From CF-118 sp035689345 (GTDB lineage Bacteria; Chloroflexota; Dormibacteria; Dormibacterales; Dormibacteraceae): a DNA stretch of 64,000 bases. The translations under genes and the position numbers were made by a program. The stretch is from positions 1 through 64,000 of the forward strand of contig DASSLR010000013.1 in NCBI GenBank assembly GCA_035689345.1, read 5' to 3'. Shown here piece by piece: positions 1-8,473 of this stretch; position 1 is the first letter of the stretch, and each line of letters begins with the position of its first letter. The notes under the pieces are model-generated. The model saw only the letters and a list, made by a program, of their open reading frames with translations, made no database searches and was not told the DNA's origin.

Positions 1-65
1 GGGTTGACGCCGTGGTAGGCCCCGAGCAGCACGAGTGCTGCCCAGGGCCACAAAGCGCTGTTCAC
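1..65 (-). CDS. N-terminus of a membrane protein (HupE/UreJ-like), cut by window edge
   Basis: The last four bases of the upstream methanethiol oxidase gene form GTGA, so a GTG start at 65 overlaps its TGA stop. Only 21 codons are in the window. They encode a hydrophobic segment rich in W, A and L that ends in GAYHGVN. A small-residue-YHG-NP motif close to the N-terminus is what I recall from HupE/UreJ-type membrane proteins, but the fragment is too short to assign family or function. The overlap implies co-translation with the selenium-binding-type protein. Confidence 0.5.
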   Translation of the reverse strand, partial: MNSALWPWAALVLLGAYHGVN

Positions 66-1447
66 GAGTAGCAGTACGAGTCCGAAGACGCGTCGCCGCC
101 TTGCAGATGGATCTGGTGCGTGCGCTGTTCGAATGTCGCGAAGAATCCCTTATCGAGGCTGAGACCGCCTTCGGGTTTGGCGTTGATGAGGGTCGCCCAG
201 CTCTTGATCCCTTCGGGATAGAACTGTTCATCCCAGCTCTGATACAGCGAATTGCTCAGGTATGCGCGCTTGCCATCGCGACTCAGCTCGACCATCTGCG
301 GCCCGCCGTTCAGCGGACCGCTTTGTGGATGCGCAGCCTTGCGGACGATGCCGCCGAGGTGCACGCTGCCTGTCTTCTGCGGGTTGAAGGGATCGCTGAC
401 GTCGTACTGCAGAAACTCACCAGTGCCCCACGCCGAGACGTAGAGCCACCGATCGTCCAGAGACAGGTTGATGTCCGAGACCAGCGGCGGCACGGCCTTG
501 AATCCCTTCAGCAACGGCGGGAGGTCGTCGGGATCGGCCGCTTCGGCGGGGATCTCGATTACCTTCTTGATCTTGTAGGTCGAGCCGTCGAGATACCAGG
601 TCCATATCGAAGCGCTCAGGTCTTTGAGGCTGGTGACCACGCCCACGAATCCGTACGCCTTGGCGGGGTCATGCGCCGGCCGAAGCTCCAGCACCATCTG
701 GTATTCGCTGCCGAGGTCGATCTCCTGGATGTGTCTGCGCTTCGGCAGATCCCAGATGTGGATCTTGTGCCCGTACTTGCCGCCCAGAAGCAGCTCAGGA
801 ACCACGCCGTTCTCGACCATCTTTGGGGTTCCCCACTCGCTGGTGACGGCGGTGTCGTAGCCGAGATGCCACCAGAAGTCGTAAGCAAGCCGCTGCGGGC
901 CGCGGTCGATCTCCCAGCGGCCCTTCACCTCAAATGTGTCGTGGTCAATCACGAAAACGCCACCTGGTTCGTCGCCGTCCGGGTTGCCCAGCGCGCTCAC
1001 ATAGATACCGTCCGGTCCGCAGTGAATGGTGTGCGGGCGGCTGTAGCCGGCGCGCTCCGCGATCTCCCTGGCCTCGATCGTATGCACGAGCTTTGGATGC
1101 TTGGGGTCGGGCTTCACGTCGAAGACGTAGATGCGCGACGAACGAAGCCCTGGAACCAGGAGGTAGCGCCGCTCGAGATGCGGATGGGCGGCGTAAGGGC
1201 ACAGCGCCGAGCTGCACACGTTCCACCCGAAGTGGTGAAACTCGTCGCCGACGTTCGGTGCGTCGACCCTGCCGATCTGCTGCCCAAAGGTCTTCGACGT
1301 ACGGTCGACGTCGATCGTGACCAGGCCGTCAGGTTTTTGACGTGTCGGATCGAAGGTGACCATGTACGCCAGGGTCTCGACCGGAGCCTCGGCCGCAAGG
1401 CGGGGCGAGGGGTAAAACGTCTGGTCGGGTCGGATGAGGGTTGCCAA
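62..1447 (-). CDS. SELENBP1/SBP56 family protein, probable methanethiol oxidase
   Basis: The 461-residue protein has the beta-propeller family sequence throughout: TFYPSPR near the N-terminus, a cysteine-containing segment after HHFGWN (two Cys in NVCSSALC), GKYGH, and a conserved C-terminal domain with LSRDGKRAYLSNSLY. Characterised members oxidise methanethiol to formaldehyde, H2S and H2O2 using copper. I chose the TTG at 1447 instead of an upstream in-frame TTG at 1492. The 1447 start has AAGGAG eight bases upstream and gives the usual short N-terminus, and 1492 falls on a TTGACC that looks like a -35 box. The gene overlaps the next membrane protein by four bases. Substrate is inferred from family only. 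Confidence 0.85.
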   Translation of the reverse strand: MATLIRPDQTFYPSPRLAAEAPVETLAYMVTFDPTRQKPDGLVTIDVDRTSKTFGQQIGRVDAPNVGDEFHHFGWNVCSSALCPYAAHPHLERRYLLVPGLRSSRIYVFDVKPDPKHPKLVHTIEAREIAERAGYSRPHTIHCGPDGIYVSALGNPDGDEPGGVFVIDHDTFEVKGRWEIDRGPQRLAYDFWWHLGYDTAVTSEWGTPKMVENGVVPELLLGGKYGHKIHIWDLPKRRHIQEIDLGSEYQMVLELRPAHDPAKAYGFVGVVTSLKDLSASIWTWYLDGSTYKIKKVIEIPAEAADPDDLPPLLKGFKAVPPLVSDINLSLDDRWLYVSAWGTGEFLQYDVSDPFNPQKTGSVHLGGIVRKAAHPQSGPLNGGPQMVELSRDGKRAYLSNSLYQSWDEQFYPEGIKSWATLINAKPEGGLSLDKGFFATFEQRTHQIHLQGGDASSDSYCYS

Positions 1448-1463
1448 TCTGCCACTCCTTTTT

Positions 1464-1492
1464 TCAATAGCCCATACGGGGCGGTTGGTCAA
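1464..1492 (-). promoter_or_regulatory. Candidate sigma70-type promoter of the SBP56 gene
   Basis: On the minus strand TTGACC (1492-1487) is followed by a 17-base spacer and TATTGA (1469-1464). The predicted start point falls at or inside the AAGGAG ribosome binding site, which is tight, so the assignment is tentative. Confidence 0.35.
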
Positions 1493-1511
1493 AGGAAGGT
1501 CGCCTCTCGCG

Positions 1512-1527
1512 CCGGACCGCGGTCCGG
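1512..1527. promoter_or_regulatory. 16-bp perfect palindrome upstream of the SBP56 gene
   Basis: CCGGACCGCGGTCCGG is a perfect palindrome about 20 bp upstream of the candidate -35 box. Its position suits an operator or activator site. No regulator gene lies beside it. The rest of the 354-bp gap (1448-1801) shows no gene and no clear terminator. Confidence 0.35.
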
Positions 1528-1801
1528 GGGCTAGCGACCTAGCAGGTACAGAAGCAGTGCGGCGCCTCGATCAGGCTCTGCGCGGGAAAACAGATCTTGG
1601 CGGTCATGGAATCAGGAAAGTCTAGTAGAGACGCCCCAGCCTCTGAGAGTCCGGCGCGCGGTTGATCGCCGCTCGAGTTCCTCGACAGCACGTGTGATTG
1701 CCAATAACCGTCTGCCGCGTCGTCCAATTCCAGTCAGCAAATGAAGGTCGTGGCCGGAATCGACGACCAGCCGAGATCAGCCGGCACACAAGAGCCGCTA
1801 T

Positions 1802-2977
1802 TCAGGCCACGCGGAAGCGCTGCAGCGCGTGGCGGTCGATCTCCACGCCGAGCCCGGCCTTTGATGGCCGTGACAGAAGTCCGTCGTGCATCTCCAGCTC
1901 GTCCACCGTCAAGTCGCGCCGCAGTGCTGACTCGGTCAGCGGGCGGGGCACGAACTCGATAAAAGGACAGTGGGGGGTGGCCGTCGCGAAATGCGCGGCG
2001 GCCGCGATGGAAAGGCCGGTCTTCCAGGCATGCGGCACAACCTGCAGACCGCGGTCGGCGGCGAGCTGCGCGACCCGCCTCGCCTCGGTCAGGCCCCCAA
2101 CGCGACCGATGTCGGGCTGCGCGACGCCGATCTTCCCTCGATCCATCAGGTCGACGAACTCGAACCGCGTCGACAGCCACTCTCCGGCAGCGATGGGGAT
2201 GCCAAGACCGGCGTCGTGCAAACGAGCGTAGCCGTCCAGGTCGTCCGTCCATAGCGGCGTTTCCAGGAAGAAGATGTCGACGTCCTTCAGCGCGCGAGCA
2301 GTGCGGATCGCTCGATTGGCGTCTGACCACGCGTACTGGACGTCCACCATCAGCGTCATCTCCGGGCCTACGCGCCGACGGACTGCCTCCGCCACCTCGA
2401 CGACTCGCTCATCGGGCTCGTGCATGCCGCGATGCGCATACGGCCCGTCGAATGTGAGCTCCAGCTTGGCTGCTCGAAACCCGAATTCCTCACGCGCCCG
2501 CGCTGCCCAGTCGACGATCGCCTCTCGGTAGGCGGCGAAACCGCTGACGTCTGGCTGCAGCGACGCGTAAGGCACGATGCTTTCCCGGGCCGCACCTCCG
2601 AGCAATTCGTGGATCGGCTTCCCGGCCGCCTTGCCGCAGATGTCCCACAGCGCGATGTCGATCGCGCCCATCGTGTTGATCACGGCCCCACGCCGGCCGT
2701 TCATCGCCGACCCGACATACAGCTTCTCCCAGAGCTTCGGTGGGTCGAGCGGGTCGGCGCCGATGAGCATCTCCTTCAAAGAGAGGCCCATGTTGTGGGT
2801 GGACGGCGCTTCCAGGCACGCGCGGGCGATCCACGGATTCAGATCGGACTCGCCTATGCCGGTAATGCCCTCATCAGTGTGGATCTCGACGATGAAGTCG
2901 TCTTGCGCGGAGCTCGCGGCGTCCTCTTTGACATCGGGAACCAACAGCACATGACAGTCGACGGAGGTGATACGCAT
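1802..2977 (-). CDS. Enolase-superfamily sugar acid dehydratase (mandelate racemase subgroup)
   Basis: The 391-residue length fits the family. Metal ligands are D212, E239 and E266 with the typical 27-residue spacing. K171 (KLE) and the D289/H316 dyad (QPD, PHAW) are the acid/base residues of the mandelate racemase subgroup, which is dominated by sugar acid dehydratases such as galactonate or rhamnonate dehydratase. The ATG shares one base with the TGA of the upstream mutarotase-like gene (TGATG), so the two are translationally coupled. Substrate cannot be read from sequence; the coupled sugar epimerase supports an aldonate or uronate-derived substrate. Confidence 0.85.
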   Translation of the reverse strand: MRITSVDCHVLLVPDVKEDAASSAQDDFIVEIHTDEGITGIGESDLNPWIARACLEAPSTHNMGLSLKEMLIGADPLDPPKLWEKLYVGSAMNGRRGAVINTMGAIDIALWDICGKAAGKPIHELLGGAARESIVPYASLQPDVSGFAAYREAIVDWAARAREEFGFRAAKLELTFDGPYAHRGMHEPDERVVEVAEAVRRRVGPEMTLMVDVQYAWSDANRAIRTARALKDVDIFFLETPLWTDDLDGYARLHDAGLGIPIAAGEWLSTRFEFVDLMDRGKIGVAQPDIGRVGGLTEARRVAQLAADRGLQVVPHAWKTGLSIAAAAHFATATPHCPFIEFVPRPLTESALRRDLTVDELEMHDGLLSRPSKAGLGVEIDRHALQRFRVA

Positions 2978-3987
2978 CAGTCATTAGCCTCGGAAACACT
3001 GCCGTCCGAGCGCAGATCGCCGACCGATTCAACGCCGCCGTACAGGACCGCATGCACCGTGGTCTCGAGCACTTCGCCCGCCTCCATGACCCGCGCGGTT
3101 CCCGCCTTGACGGCGTCGGCCAGCGCTCCTGGCCAGCTCGTCCACGCCTCCATCGCGGCGTGGTAGTAGCCGCGCCAGCCGCCGAACACTTGCCAGAGCC
3201 ACACGACCTGAAACAAATTGGGGTCGAAGACCAGGCCGAAGCCTCGCTTGATCGACGTGTCGGTGCACGCAGCCCAACCGGCCTGCAATCCGTGAACGTA
3301 GTGGAGGGCGAAGCTGCGGATTTCCGGGCCCTGGATGCGACGCACGTCGAGCTCCGTGCCGTCGCGCAGCGTGAGCATCGGCCAACGGTAGCGATCGCCC
3401 CGTTCACCAAGCCGATTCTCACCGCCGAACTCATCAACTTCGACCTCGGTGCCGGGCACGTCGAAGCGGTGGCGAGGGCTGATGGCCAGGCTCGGATGCG
3501 TGCCCAGCGCGTAGTCGAACGGTCGAGTGCCGACGTGCTCGAGCCGGATTTCGGAGGTGAGCACAGGCGCGTCGTCGGTGAGCCGGAGCACGCGCGTGTA
3601 GCGCGCAGGCGTGATCGGAGTCTCCACCGAGCAGGTCAGTGACACCTCGCCATCGCGCTGGCCCGTCTGCCACCGCCAGCCCACCGCCGACCACAGCTCG
3701 CCCATGTACGGTGTGGCCTCGCCGTAACGGTCGGTCGATGGCGCGCCGCCGGGAAAGATCTCGTCCCAGCCGCCCGACCAGTGGTCGTCCATGCTCGCGA
3801 ACACCGGGGCGCGGTGCGGCGGGATGCGCGTGTTCTCCCACAGCACGTTGCGATCCGCGACCTTGTCGATCAGGCGAAAGATCTTGGCGCCGGTGTCGGG
3901 CAGCACCTCGACCGCCATCCAGCGGTTCTCCATACGCACCGCGGGGAGGCCTCGGTAAGACCACTGAGAGTCAATCCGGGTAGTCAT
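2977..3987 (-). CDS. Aldose 1-epimerase-like protein (galactose mutarotase fold)
   Basis: This 336-residue protein starts at ATG 3987 behind GGAG. It has features of the mutarotase-like beta-sandwich families: NRWMAVEVLPDTGAKI, a W/G-rich segment around GGWDEIFPGG, and ALGTHPSLAI carrying the His expected near the active site. It probably interconverts anomers of a sugar or sugar acid, or is a DUF4432/DUF5107-type relative. It is first in a leftward two-gene operon with the dehydratase and diverges from the SDR operon across a 133-bp gap. Confidence 0.75.
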   Translation of the reverse strand: MTTRIDSQWSYRGLPAVRMENRWMAVEVLPDTGAKIFRLIDKVADRNVLWENTRIPPHRAPVFASMDDHWSGGWDEIFPGGAPSTDRYGEATPYMGELWSAVGWRWQTGQRDGEVSLTCSVETPITPARYTRVLRLTDDAPVLTSEIRLEHVGTRPFDYALGTHPSLAISPRHRFDVPGTEVEVDEFGGENRLGERGDRYRWPMLTLRDGTELDVRRIQGPEIRSFALHYVHGLQAGWAACTDTSIKRGFGLVFDPNLFQVVWLWQVFGGWRGYYHAAMEAWTSWPGALADAVKAGTARVMEAGEVLETTVHAVLYGGVESVGDLRSDGSVSEAND

Positions 3988-3999
3988 GCAATCGCTCCG

Positions 4000-4028
4000 T
4001 TGACGGGTGTTCGGTGCGAAGTTACACT
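4000..4028 (+). promoter_or_regulatory. Sigma70-type promoter for the SDR-permease-peptidase operon
   Basis: TTGACG at 4000-4005, a spacer of exactly 17 bases and TACACT at 4023-4028 form a near-consensus promoter. The expected start point is about 4035. It is followed directly by a palindrome and, 85 bases later, by the GTG start of the SDR. Confidence 0.7.
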
Positions 4029-4035
4029 GGCTGCC

Positions 4036-4049
4036 GTCAGACATCTGAC
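4036..4049. promoter_or_regulatory. Palindromic operator, probable GntR/FCD repressor site
   Basis: GTCAGACATCTGAC has 6-bp inverted arms around a 2-bp centre and contains GTnnnAC on both strands, the core of FadR-subfamily GntR operators. It sits on the predicted transcription start of the rightward operon, where a bound repressor would block initiation. The operon encodes a GntR/FCD protein as its last gene, so feedback control is the simplest reading. Confidence 0.6.
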
Positions 4050-4120
4050 AGCTTAAGGGACGAACGCGTCGGCGGGGATTCCAGAGTCGGTCTGCAGGGT
4101 TCGCCCAGCAGGAGGGACGC

Positions 4121-4888
4121 GTGGGTTTCGCGGGCCGGGTGGTCGTCGTCAGCGGGGGAGCCACGGGCATGGGTCGCGCCACCGTCGACCTCCTGCTCGA
4201 ACGCGGCGCGCGCGTGGCCCTCATCGACTGGAACCGCAAGGAAGCCGAGGCGATCCCCCACACCGACGCATTTCGCGCGTACGTCGCCGACGTCAGCGAC
4301 GAAGGGCAGGTGCAGCAGGCGTTCGCAGACATCGATCGCGACTTCGGCCCCATCCATGGCCTGTTCTCCAACGCCGGTGTCGCGCGGACCGAGGCGTTGA
4401 TCCACGAGGAATCCGCCCAGCGGTGGGATGAGGTCATCGGGATCAACCTTCGGGGCACGTTCCTGGTGGTCCGCGAGGCGATGAGGCGGTTCGTGGCCCA
4501 GAACGCGCCGGCCGCGATCGTCTGCACGTCGTCCGCCATGGCCAAGCTCGCCATCCCCGGCGGCACGAACGCCTACACGGCCTCGAAGGGCGCGATCGAG
4601 GCGCTCGTAAGGCAGGTCGCTGTCGACTACGCGCCGCGTCGCATCCGCATCAACGCCGTGGCGCCGGGCGCGATTGACACTCCGCTCATGTGGGCCACGA
4701 CCCCGGCGGATCAGCAGGCGGAGATGCGCAAGACGATCGACACCGAGGTGCCGCTTGGGAAGATCGGGCAGCCGATCGACATCGCGCACTGCGTCGCGTA
4801 CCTGCTGTCGGACGAATCGGCCTACGTCACCGGCGCCACCTTCCTGATCGACGGCGGCGTGGGGGCAAAGATGGTCCTGTCGGTTTGA
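4121..4888 (+). CDS. Short-chain dehydrogenase/reductase (classical SDR)
   Basis: The 255-residue protein has the complete classical SDR set: the GGATGMG cofactor loop near residue 11, SNAG, the catalytic Ser in CTSSAM, YTASK, and the C-terminal FLIDGG. An aspartate after beta-2 (LIDWN) favours NAD(H). The GTG start at 4121 is preceded by GGAGG at 4111. It is first in the rightward operon, ahead of a permease, and probably oxidises a hydroxylated intermediate of the catabolic pathway. Confidence 0.88.
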   Translation: MGFAGRVVVVSGGATGMGRATVDLLLERGARVALIDWNRKEAEAIPHTDAFRAYVADVSDEGQVQQAFADIDRDFGPIHGLFSNAGVARTEALIHEESAQRWDEVIGINLRGTFLVVREAMRRFVAQNAPAAIVCTSSAMAKLAIPGGTNAYTASKGAIEALVRQVAVDYAPRRIRINAVAPGAIDTPLMWATTPADQQAEMRKTIDTEVPLGKIGQPIDIAHCVAYLLSDESAYVTGATFLIDGGVGAKMVLSV

Positions 4889-4910
4889 AAGGCGAAAGGA
4901 GGTAAGACCT

Positions 4911-6386
4911 ATGGCATCTGTCGGTCAGGTTGGACCTGGGGAGGTAATGGTCGCCCAGACCGAGCTCCGGGCCGGCGGTATGGGCTTGTGGTCGGTCATC
5001 GCACAGGCTGTCACGCATATCGCGCCGGCGATGGGCTTCCTCACCGGCGCAACGTTCATCGCCGCCAACGCCGGCAAAGGGGTCAGCCTCGCCTACTTCG
5101 CGGCTTTCCTGGTCTGCATGGCGATCGGGCTGACGATCATTCCGCTGGCTCGCTATCTGCCGTCGGCGGGCGGTTACTTCACGTACGTCAGCAAGACTCT
5201 GCACCCGCGCCTTGGTTTCATCACCGCGTGGCTCTACTTCCTCTACGACCCCACCGCGGTCGCCATCAACTTCACGATCCTGGGCTTCATCTGGCAGAAC
5301 CAGCTCTCGGAGCGTCTGCACATCAACTTGCCGTGGCCGGTGATGGTCGCCGCCGGAATCATCTTCGTCACCTTCTTCGTCTATCGCGGTGTGCAGCTGT
5401 CGGGCCGGACGATGCTCATCCTCGGCGGTATCGAGATCGCCATCCTGCTGGCCTTCGCGCTGAGCGGCATCATCAGCCCCGGCCCAGGCGGCATCAACAC
5501 CGAGCCGTTCCAGATAGACCCGAAGTTCAGCACCGGGGGCCTCTTCCTTGGCATCGTCTTCGCCATCTTCGCGTTTACCGGATTCGAAGCCGTGGCGCCC
5601 ATGGCCGAGGAAAGCACGAACCCTCGGCGCAACCTGCCGATCGCCGTGGTCGTTTCGCTCGTCTTCATGGGCGCGTTCTACGTCTTCACGACCTTTGGCC
5701 TGGCCGTCGGATGGGGCACCAAGACCTTCGACACGGGGTTTGCCGGCAAGGATGTGGGTACTTTCATGGACCTGGCGCAGCGCCTGTGGGGCAGCGGCTG
5801 GGTTCTGCTCCTCTTCGCCATGCTGAACAGCGCCTTCGCCGTCGGCATCGCCGCGACCAACGCGTGCACGCGCGTCTTCTTCTCTATGGGGCGCAGCGGC
5901 GCGTTGCCGAAGTGGCTGGGCGCCGTGCACCCGAAATACAAGACGCCCAGGAACGCGGTCATCCTGCAGACGGTCATCACCATAGTCATCGCCTACGTTG
6001 GCGGTTTCTGGCTCGGGCCCGACCAGGTGTTCTTCTGGTTTGGCACCCTCATCACCTTCGGCCTCATCGGCGTCTACGGACTCGGTGCGATCGGCGTGAC
6101 GCGCTACTACATGACCGAGAAGCGAGCCGAGTTCAACGTGGTCTGGCACCTGATCATCCCGGCCATATGCGTCGTGTCGATCCTCCTGGTCGGGTACGAG
6201 ACGCTGGCGCCGGGTTTGACCGGCATCTTCGTTTGGGTGCCGTGGGTACTGGTCGGATGGATCGTCCTCGGCATCGTGGCCCTGATCGTCGCCCGGGCGC
6301 GCGGGCAAGAAGCCTGGCTGCTGAAGGCGGGCGAGGTGGCTTACGAGCGCCAGGCCCGCCCGGAGGAGGTCGCCGGGGTCGTCTGA
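4911..6386 (+). CDS. APC-family amino acid/polyamine permease
   Basis: The 491-residue protein has about 12 hydrophobic helices. The first carries the APC-type glycine-rich start (MGLWSVIAQAVTHIAPAMG), and TM6 follows with a segment around FAFTGFEAVAPMAEES, both typical of the superfamily. GGAGG precedes the ATG. It lies 22 bp after the SDR and 1 bp before the M24 gene. The permease indicates that the pathway substrate carries an amino group or amide. Confidence 0.87.
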   Translation: MASVGQVGPGEVMVAQTELRAGGMGLWSVIAQAVTHIAPAMGFLTGATFIAANAGKGVSLAYFAAFLVCMAIGLTIIPLARYLPSAGGYFTYVSKTLHPRLGFITAWLYFLYDPTAVAINFTILGFIWQNQLSERLHINLPWPVMVAAGIIFVTFFVYRGVQLSGRTMLILGGIEIAILLAFALSGIISPGPGGINTEPFQIDPKFSTGGLFLGIVFAIFAFTGFEAVAPMAEESTNPRRNLPIAVVVSLVFMGAFYVFTTFGLAVGWGTKTFDTGFAGKDVGTFMDLAQRLWGSGWVLLLFAMLNSAFAVGIAATNACTRVFFSMGRSGALPKWLGAVHPKYKTPRNAVILQTVITIVIAYVGGFWLGPDQVFFWFGTLITFGLIGVYGLGAIGVTRYYMTEKRAEFNVVWHLIIPAICVVSILLVGYETLAPGLTGIFVWVPWVLVGWIVLGIVALIVARARGQEAWLLKAGEVAYERQARPEEVAGVV

Positions 6387-6387
6387 G

Positions 6388-7485
6388 TTGGCTCTCGAAG
6401 AGCCGTTCGCGGAGCGCTGCCGCCGGGCCGCGGCGGCAGCGGCTTCGCTCGGTGCGGAGTGCCTGCTCGCCTCGGACCACGGCACGGTGCGCTGGCTCAC
6501 CGGCCGTGAATCGGAGATCGGCTGGGGGCCGCTCTATCCGATCTCCGCCGGGACGCACGTGCTTCTCGACGGCGACGGCCGGGGTCGCATCTTCTGCCCA
6601 GAAGGTGAGGAGGAGGACGGTCCCGCGGTCTCTGGGCTGGAAGTAGTCACCTATCCCGGATACACGCTCACGCCATTGCGCGCGTATCAAGAGTTGCGCG
6701 GGCTGCTCGAAGTTTCAGCTCGCCTTGCGATCGAACCTCACGCCTTACCGGTCGCGCTGTTGCCCTCGACCGTCACGGTGGACGCGACCACCGCGCTGGC
6801 AAGCCTGCGGTTGCGCAAGGACCCGGCGGAGATCGCGCGCGTCGAACGCGCCGCGCGCGTGGCCTCGGTCGGACAGCGGACCTTTCGCGCCTGCGCGGCA
6901 CCCGGCATGACCGAGATCGAGGTGTTCTCAGCCCTGCACGCAGCGATGGAAAAGGAGGCGGGCACACGGGTGCCGGTGCTGCCAGATCTCATATCGGGGC
7001 CACGCATGCTGCTTGTCGGCGTCCCGCCCAGCAACCGCCGGCTGGAGGCCGGCGACCTGGCCCTGGCCGACCTCGTGGTTCGCGTCGACGGCTACTGGGC
7101 GGACTCGTGCACGACGATATGCCTGGGCAAACCGACTGACGAGATGCTTCGCCTGCACGACGCATGCGTACGCGCCCTGGAGATGGGAATCGAGATGCTC
7201 CGGCCGGGCACCGTCGCCGGTGAGCTCGATTCGAGAGTGCGCAGCGCGATGAAAGACGCCGGCTACGAATACCCGCACCACACCGGCCACGGCGTCGGGG
7301 TCTCTTTTCACGAGGAACCGCGAATTGTGCCCGGCGCGGACATCGTGCTCGAGGAGGGAATGGTGGTCGCCCTCGAGCCTGCCGGCTTCGGCCCTGGCAT
7401 CGGCTGCCGCACCGAGCATTTGATGGTGGTCACGCCGAGCGGTGGCCGCGTCCTGACCGATTATCCGTTCGGGCTACAGCTGTGA
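6388..7485 (+). CDS. M24-family metallopeptidase (Xaa-Pro dipeptidase/creatinase fold)
   Basis: The 365-residue protein has an N-terminal creatinase-like domain and a C-terminal pita-bread domain. All five metal ligands of active aminopeptidase P-type enzymes are visible: two Asp 11 residues apart in LADLVVRVDGYWADS, His in HTGHGVG, Glu in VALEPAG and Glu in CRTEH. The TTG start follows the permease stop by one base, so its translation is likely coupled. Ectoine hydrolase (DoeA/EutD) is also M24 and also sits beside an AstE-like deacylase, but the retained metal set favours true peptidase or amidohydrolase activity. Confidence 0.85.
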   Translation: MALEEPFAERCRRAAAAAASLGAECLLASDHGTVRWLTGRESEIGWGPLYPISAGTHVLLDGDGRGRIFCPEGEEEDGPAVSGLEVVTYPGYTLTPLRAYQELRGLLEVSARLAIEPHALPVALLPSTVTVDATTALASLRLRKDPAEIARVERAARVASVGQRTFRACAAPGMTEIEVFSALHAAMEKEAGTRVPVLPDLISGPRMLLVGVPPSNRRLEAGDLALADLVVRVDGYWADSCTTICLGKPTDEMLRLHDACVRALEMGIEMLRPGTVAGELDSRVRSAMKDAGYEYPHHTGHGVGVSFHEEPRIVPGADIVLEEGMVVALEPAGFGPGIGCRTEHLMVVTPSGGRVLTDYPFGLQL

Positions 7486-7507
7486 ACACCGCCGACCTGC
7501 CCGCGGC

Positions 7508-8473
7508 TTGCGGACTGAGGAAGCTGTCCAGGACGTGACAGTCGACAGCGCTCCGCTGAACAGCCGGCGGGCTTTTCGGTTCCCGGTCGCGACGATGCCC
7601 GATGGCTCCACTTTGAGCATTCCCGTCAACGTGATCACGGGTTCCCGCCGGCATCCCAGGCTGATCGCCGTCGCCGGTCATCATGGCGACGAGCAGGAGG
7701 GCCCGGCTGCACTGATCACGCTGTGGCACCGCTTGCAACCCAAAGACCTGCGCGGCTCGGTCGTGATGATTCCTGTGCTCAACCCGCCGGCGTTTCAGGC
7801 GCTGCGCAGGATCAGCTTTGAAGATGGGCTGGACATCAACCGCGTCTTTCCCGGCAGTCCAACCGGAACGATCACCGAACGCCTTGCGGATGCGCTCTGC
7901 GGCCATCTGCTCGAAGGCGCGGATCTGATCCTCTCGATGCACGGCTGGACGGCGGGATACCTGGTCGAGCCATATGTCGAATACCCGCGGTCGGGCAGCG
8001 TGTCTGAGAAGAGCCGCCGGGCAGCGGTTGCTTTCGGGCTCGGATTCGTCAATCCACTAGAGGCCGGGCCAGGGCGTCTGCTGACCGTCGCCTCGGACAT
8101 GGGTTTCCCGGTGATCGAGGTCGAGATCGGAGGCCAGGCATCCAGCCTGCCCGAACGTCGCGTTCTGTACGAGGAGGGCACGCTGAACCTGCTGCGGCAC
8201 CTCGGCGCCCTCGGCGGACGAGGCAAGAGCCATCCGCAGGCCCAGGCGATCGACAGGGTCGAGGTGTTCGCGCCTGCCGGCGGGCTCTTGCGGGCCGAGC
8301 GGCCGGTCGGAGCACCCGTGCGACGCGGCGAGAAACTGGCGGCCATACACGACCTGAACCTGGCCCTGATCGAATCCATCGTCTCGCCTGTAACCGGCGT
8401 GGTCGGGGTGATGCGCCTGGCGGCCAATGTGCTGCCAGGCCAACTGGTGGCCACGGTGTTTGCGCCGCTGTGA
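7508..8473 (+). CDS. Succinylglutamate desuccinylase/aspartoacylase-family zinc deacylase
   Basis: The AstE/AspA carboxypeptidase fold is shown by the zinc motif GHHGDEQEG (His and Glu), DINRVFPG with the substrate-binding Arg, and LSMHGW with the third zinc ligand. A C-terminal barrel-like extension is present. The start is uncertain: TTG 7508 has no ribosome binding site, whereas GTG 7535 has GAGGAAG twelve bases upstream. DoeB, the ectoine pathway deacetylase, belongs to this family and pairs with an M24 enzyme, as here. It probably removes an N-acyl group from the peptidase product. Confidence 0.82.
   Translation: MRTEEAVQDVTVDSAPLNSRRAFRFPVATMPDGSTLSIPVNVITGSRRHPRLIAVAGHHGDEQEGPAALITLWHRLQPKDLRGSVVMIPVLNPPAFQALRRISFEDGLDINRVFPGSPTGTITERLADALCGHLLEGADLILSMHGWTAGYLVEPYVEYPRSGSVSEKSRRAAVAFGLGFVNPLEAGPGRLLTVASDMGFPVIEVEIGGQASSLPERRVLYEEGTLNLLRHLGALGGRGKSHPQAQAIDRVEVFAPAGGLLRAERPVGAPVRRGEKLAAIHDLNLALIESIVSPVTGVVGVMRLAANVLPGQLVATVFAPL

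Noticed and set aside
35..1534. Long rightward open frame of about 500 codons
   Set aside because: It is the complement of the SBP56 gene, has no family-like sequence, and arises from the high GC content.
1527..1540. DosR-like box GGGGCTAGCGACCT upstream of SBP56
   Set aside because: One mismatch, overlaps the end of the 16-bp palindrome, and lies about 86 bp from the preferred start; matches this good are expected by chance at this GC content.
4827..6500. Leftward 557-codon frame opposite the permease
   Set aside because: Highly charged, low-complexity product rich in D, E, R and H, with no hydrophobic core; the opposite strand encodes a clear APC permease.
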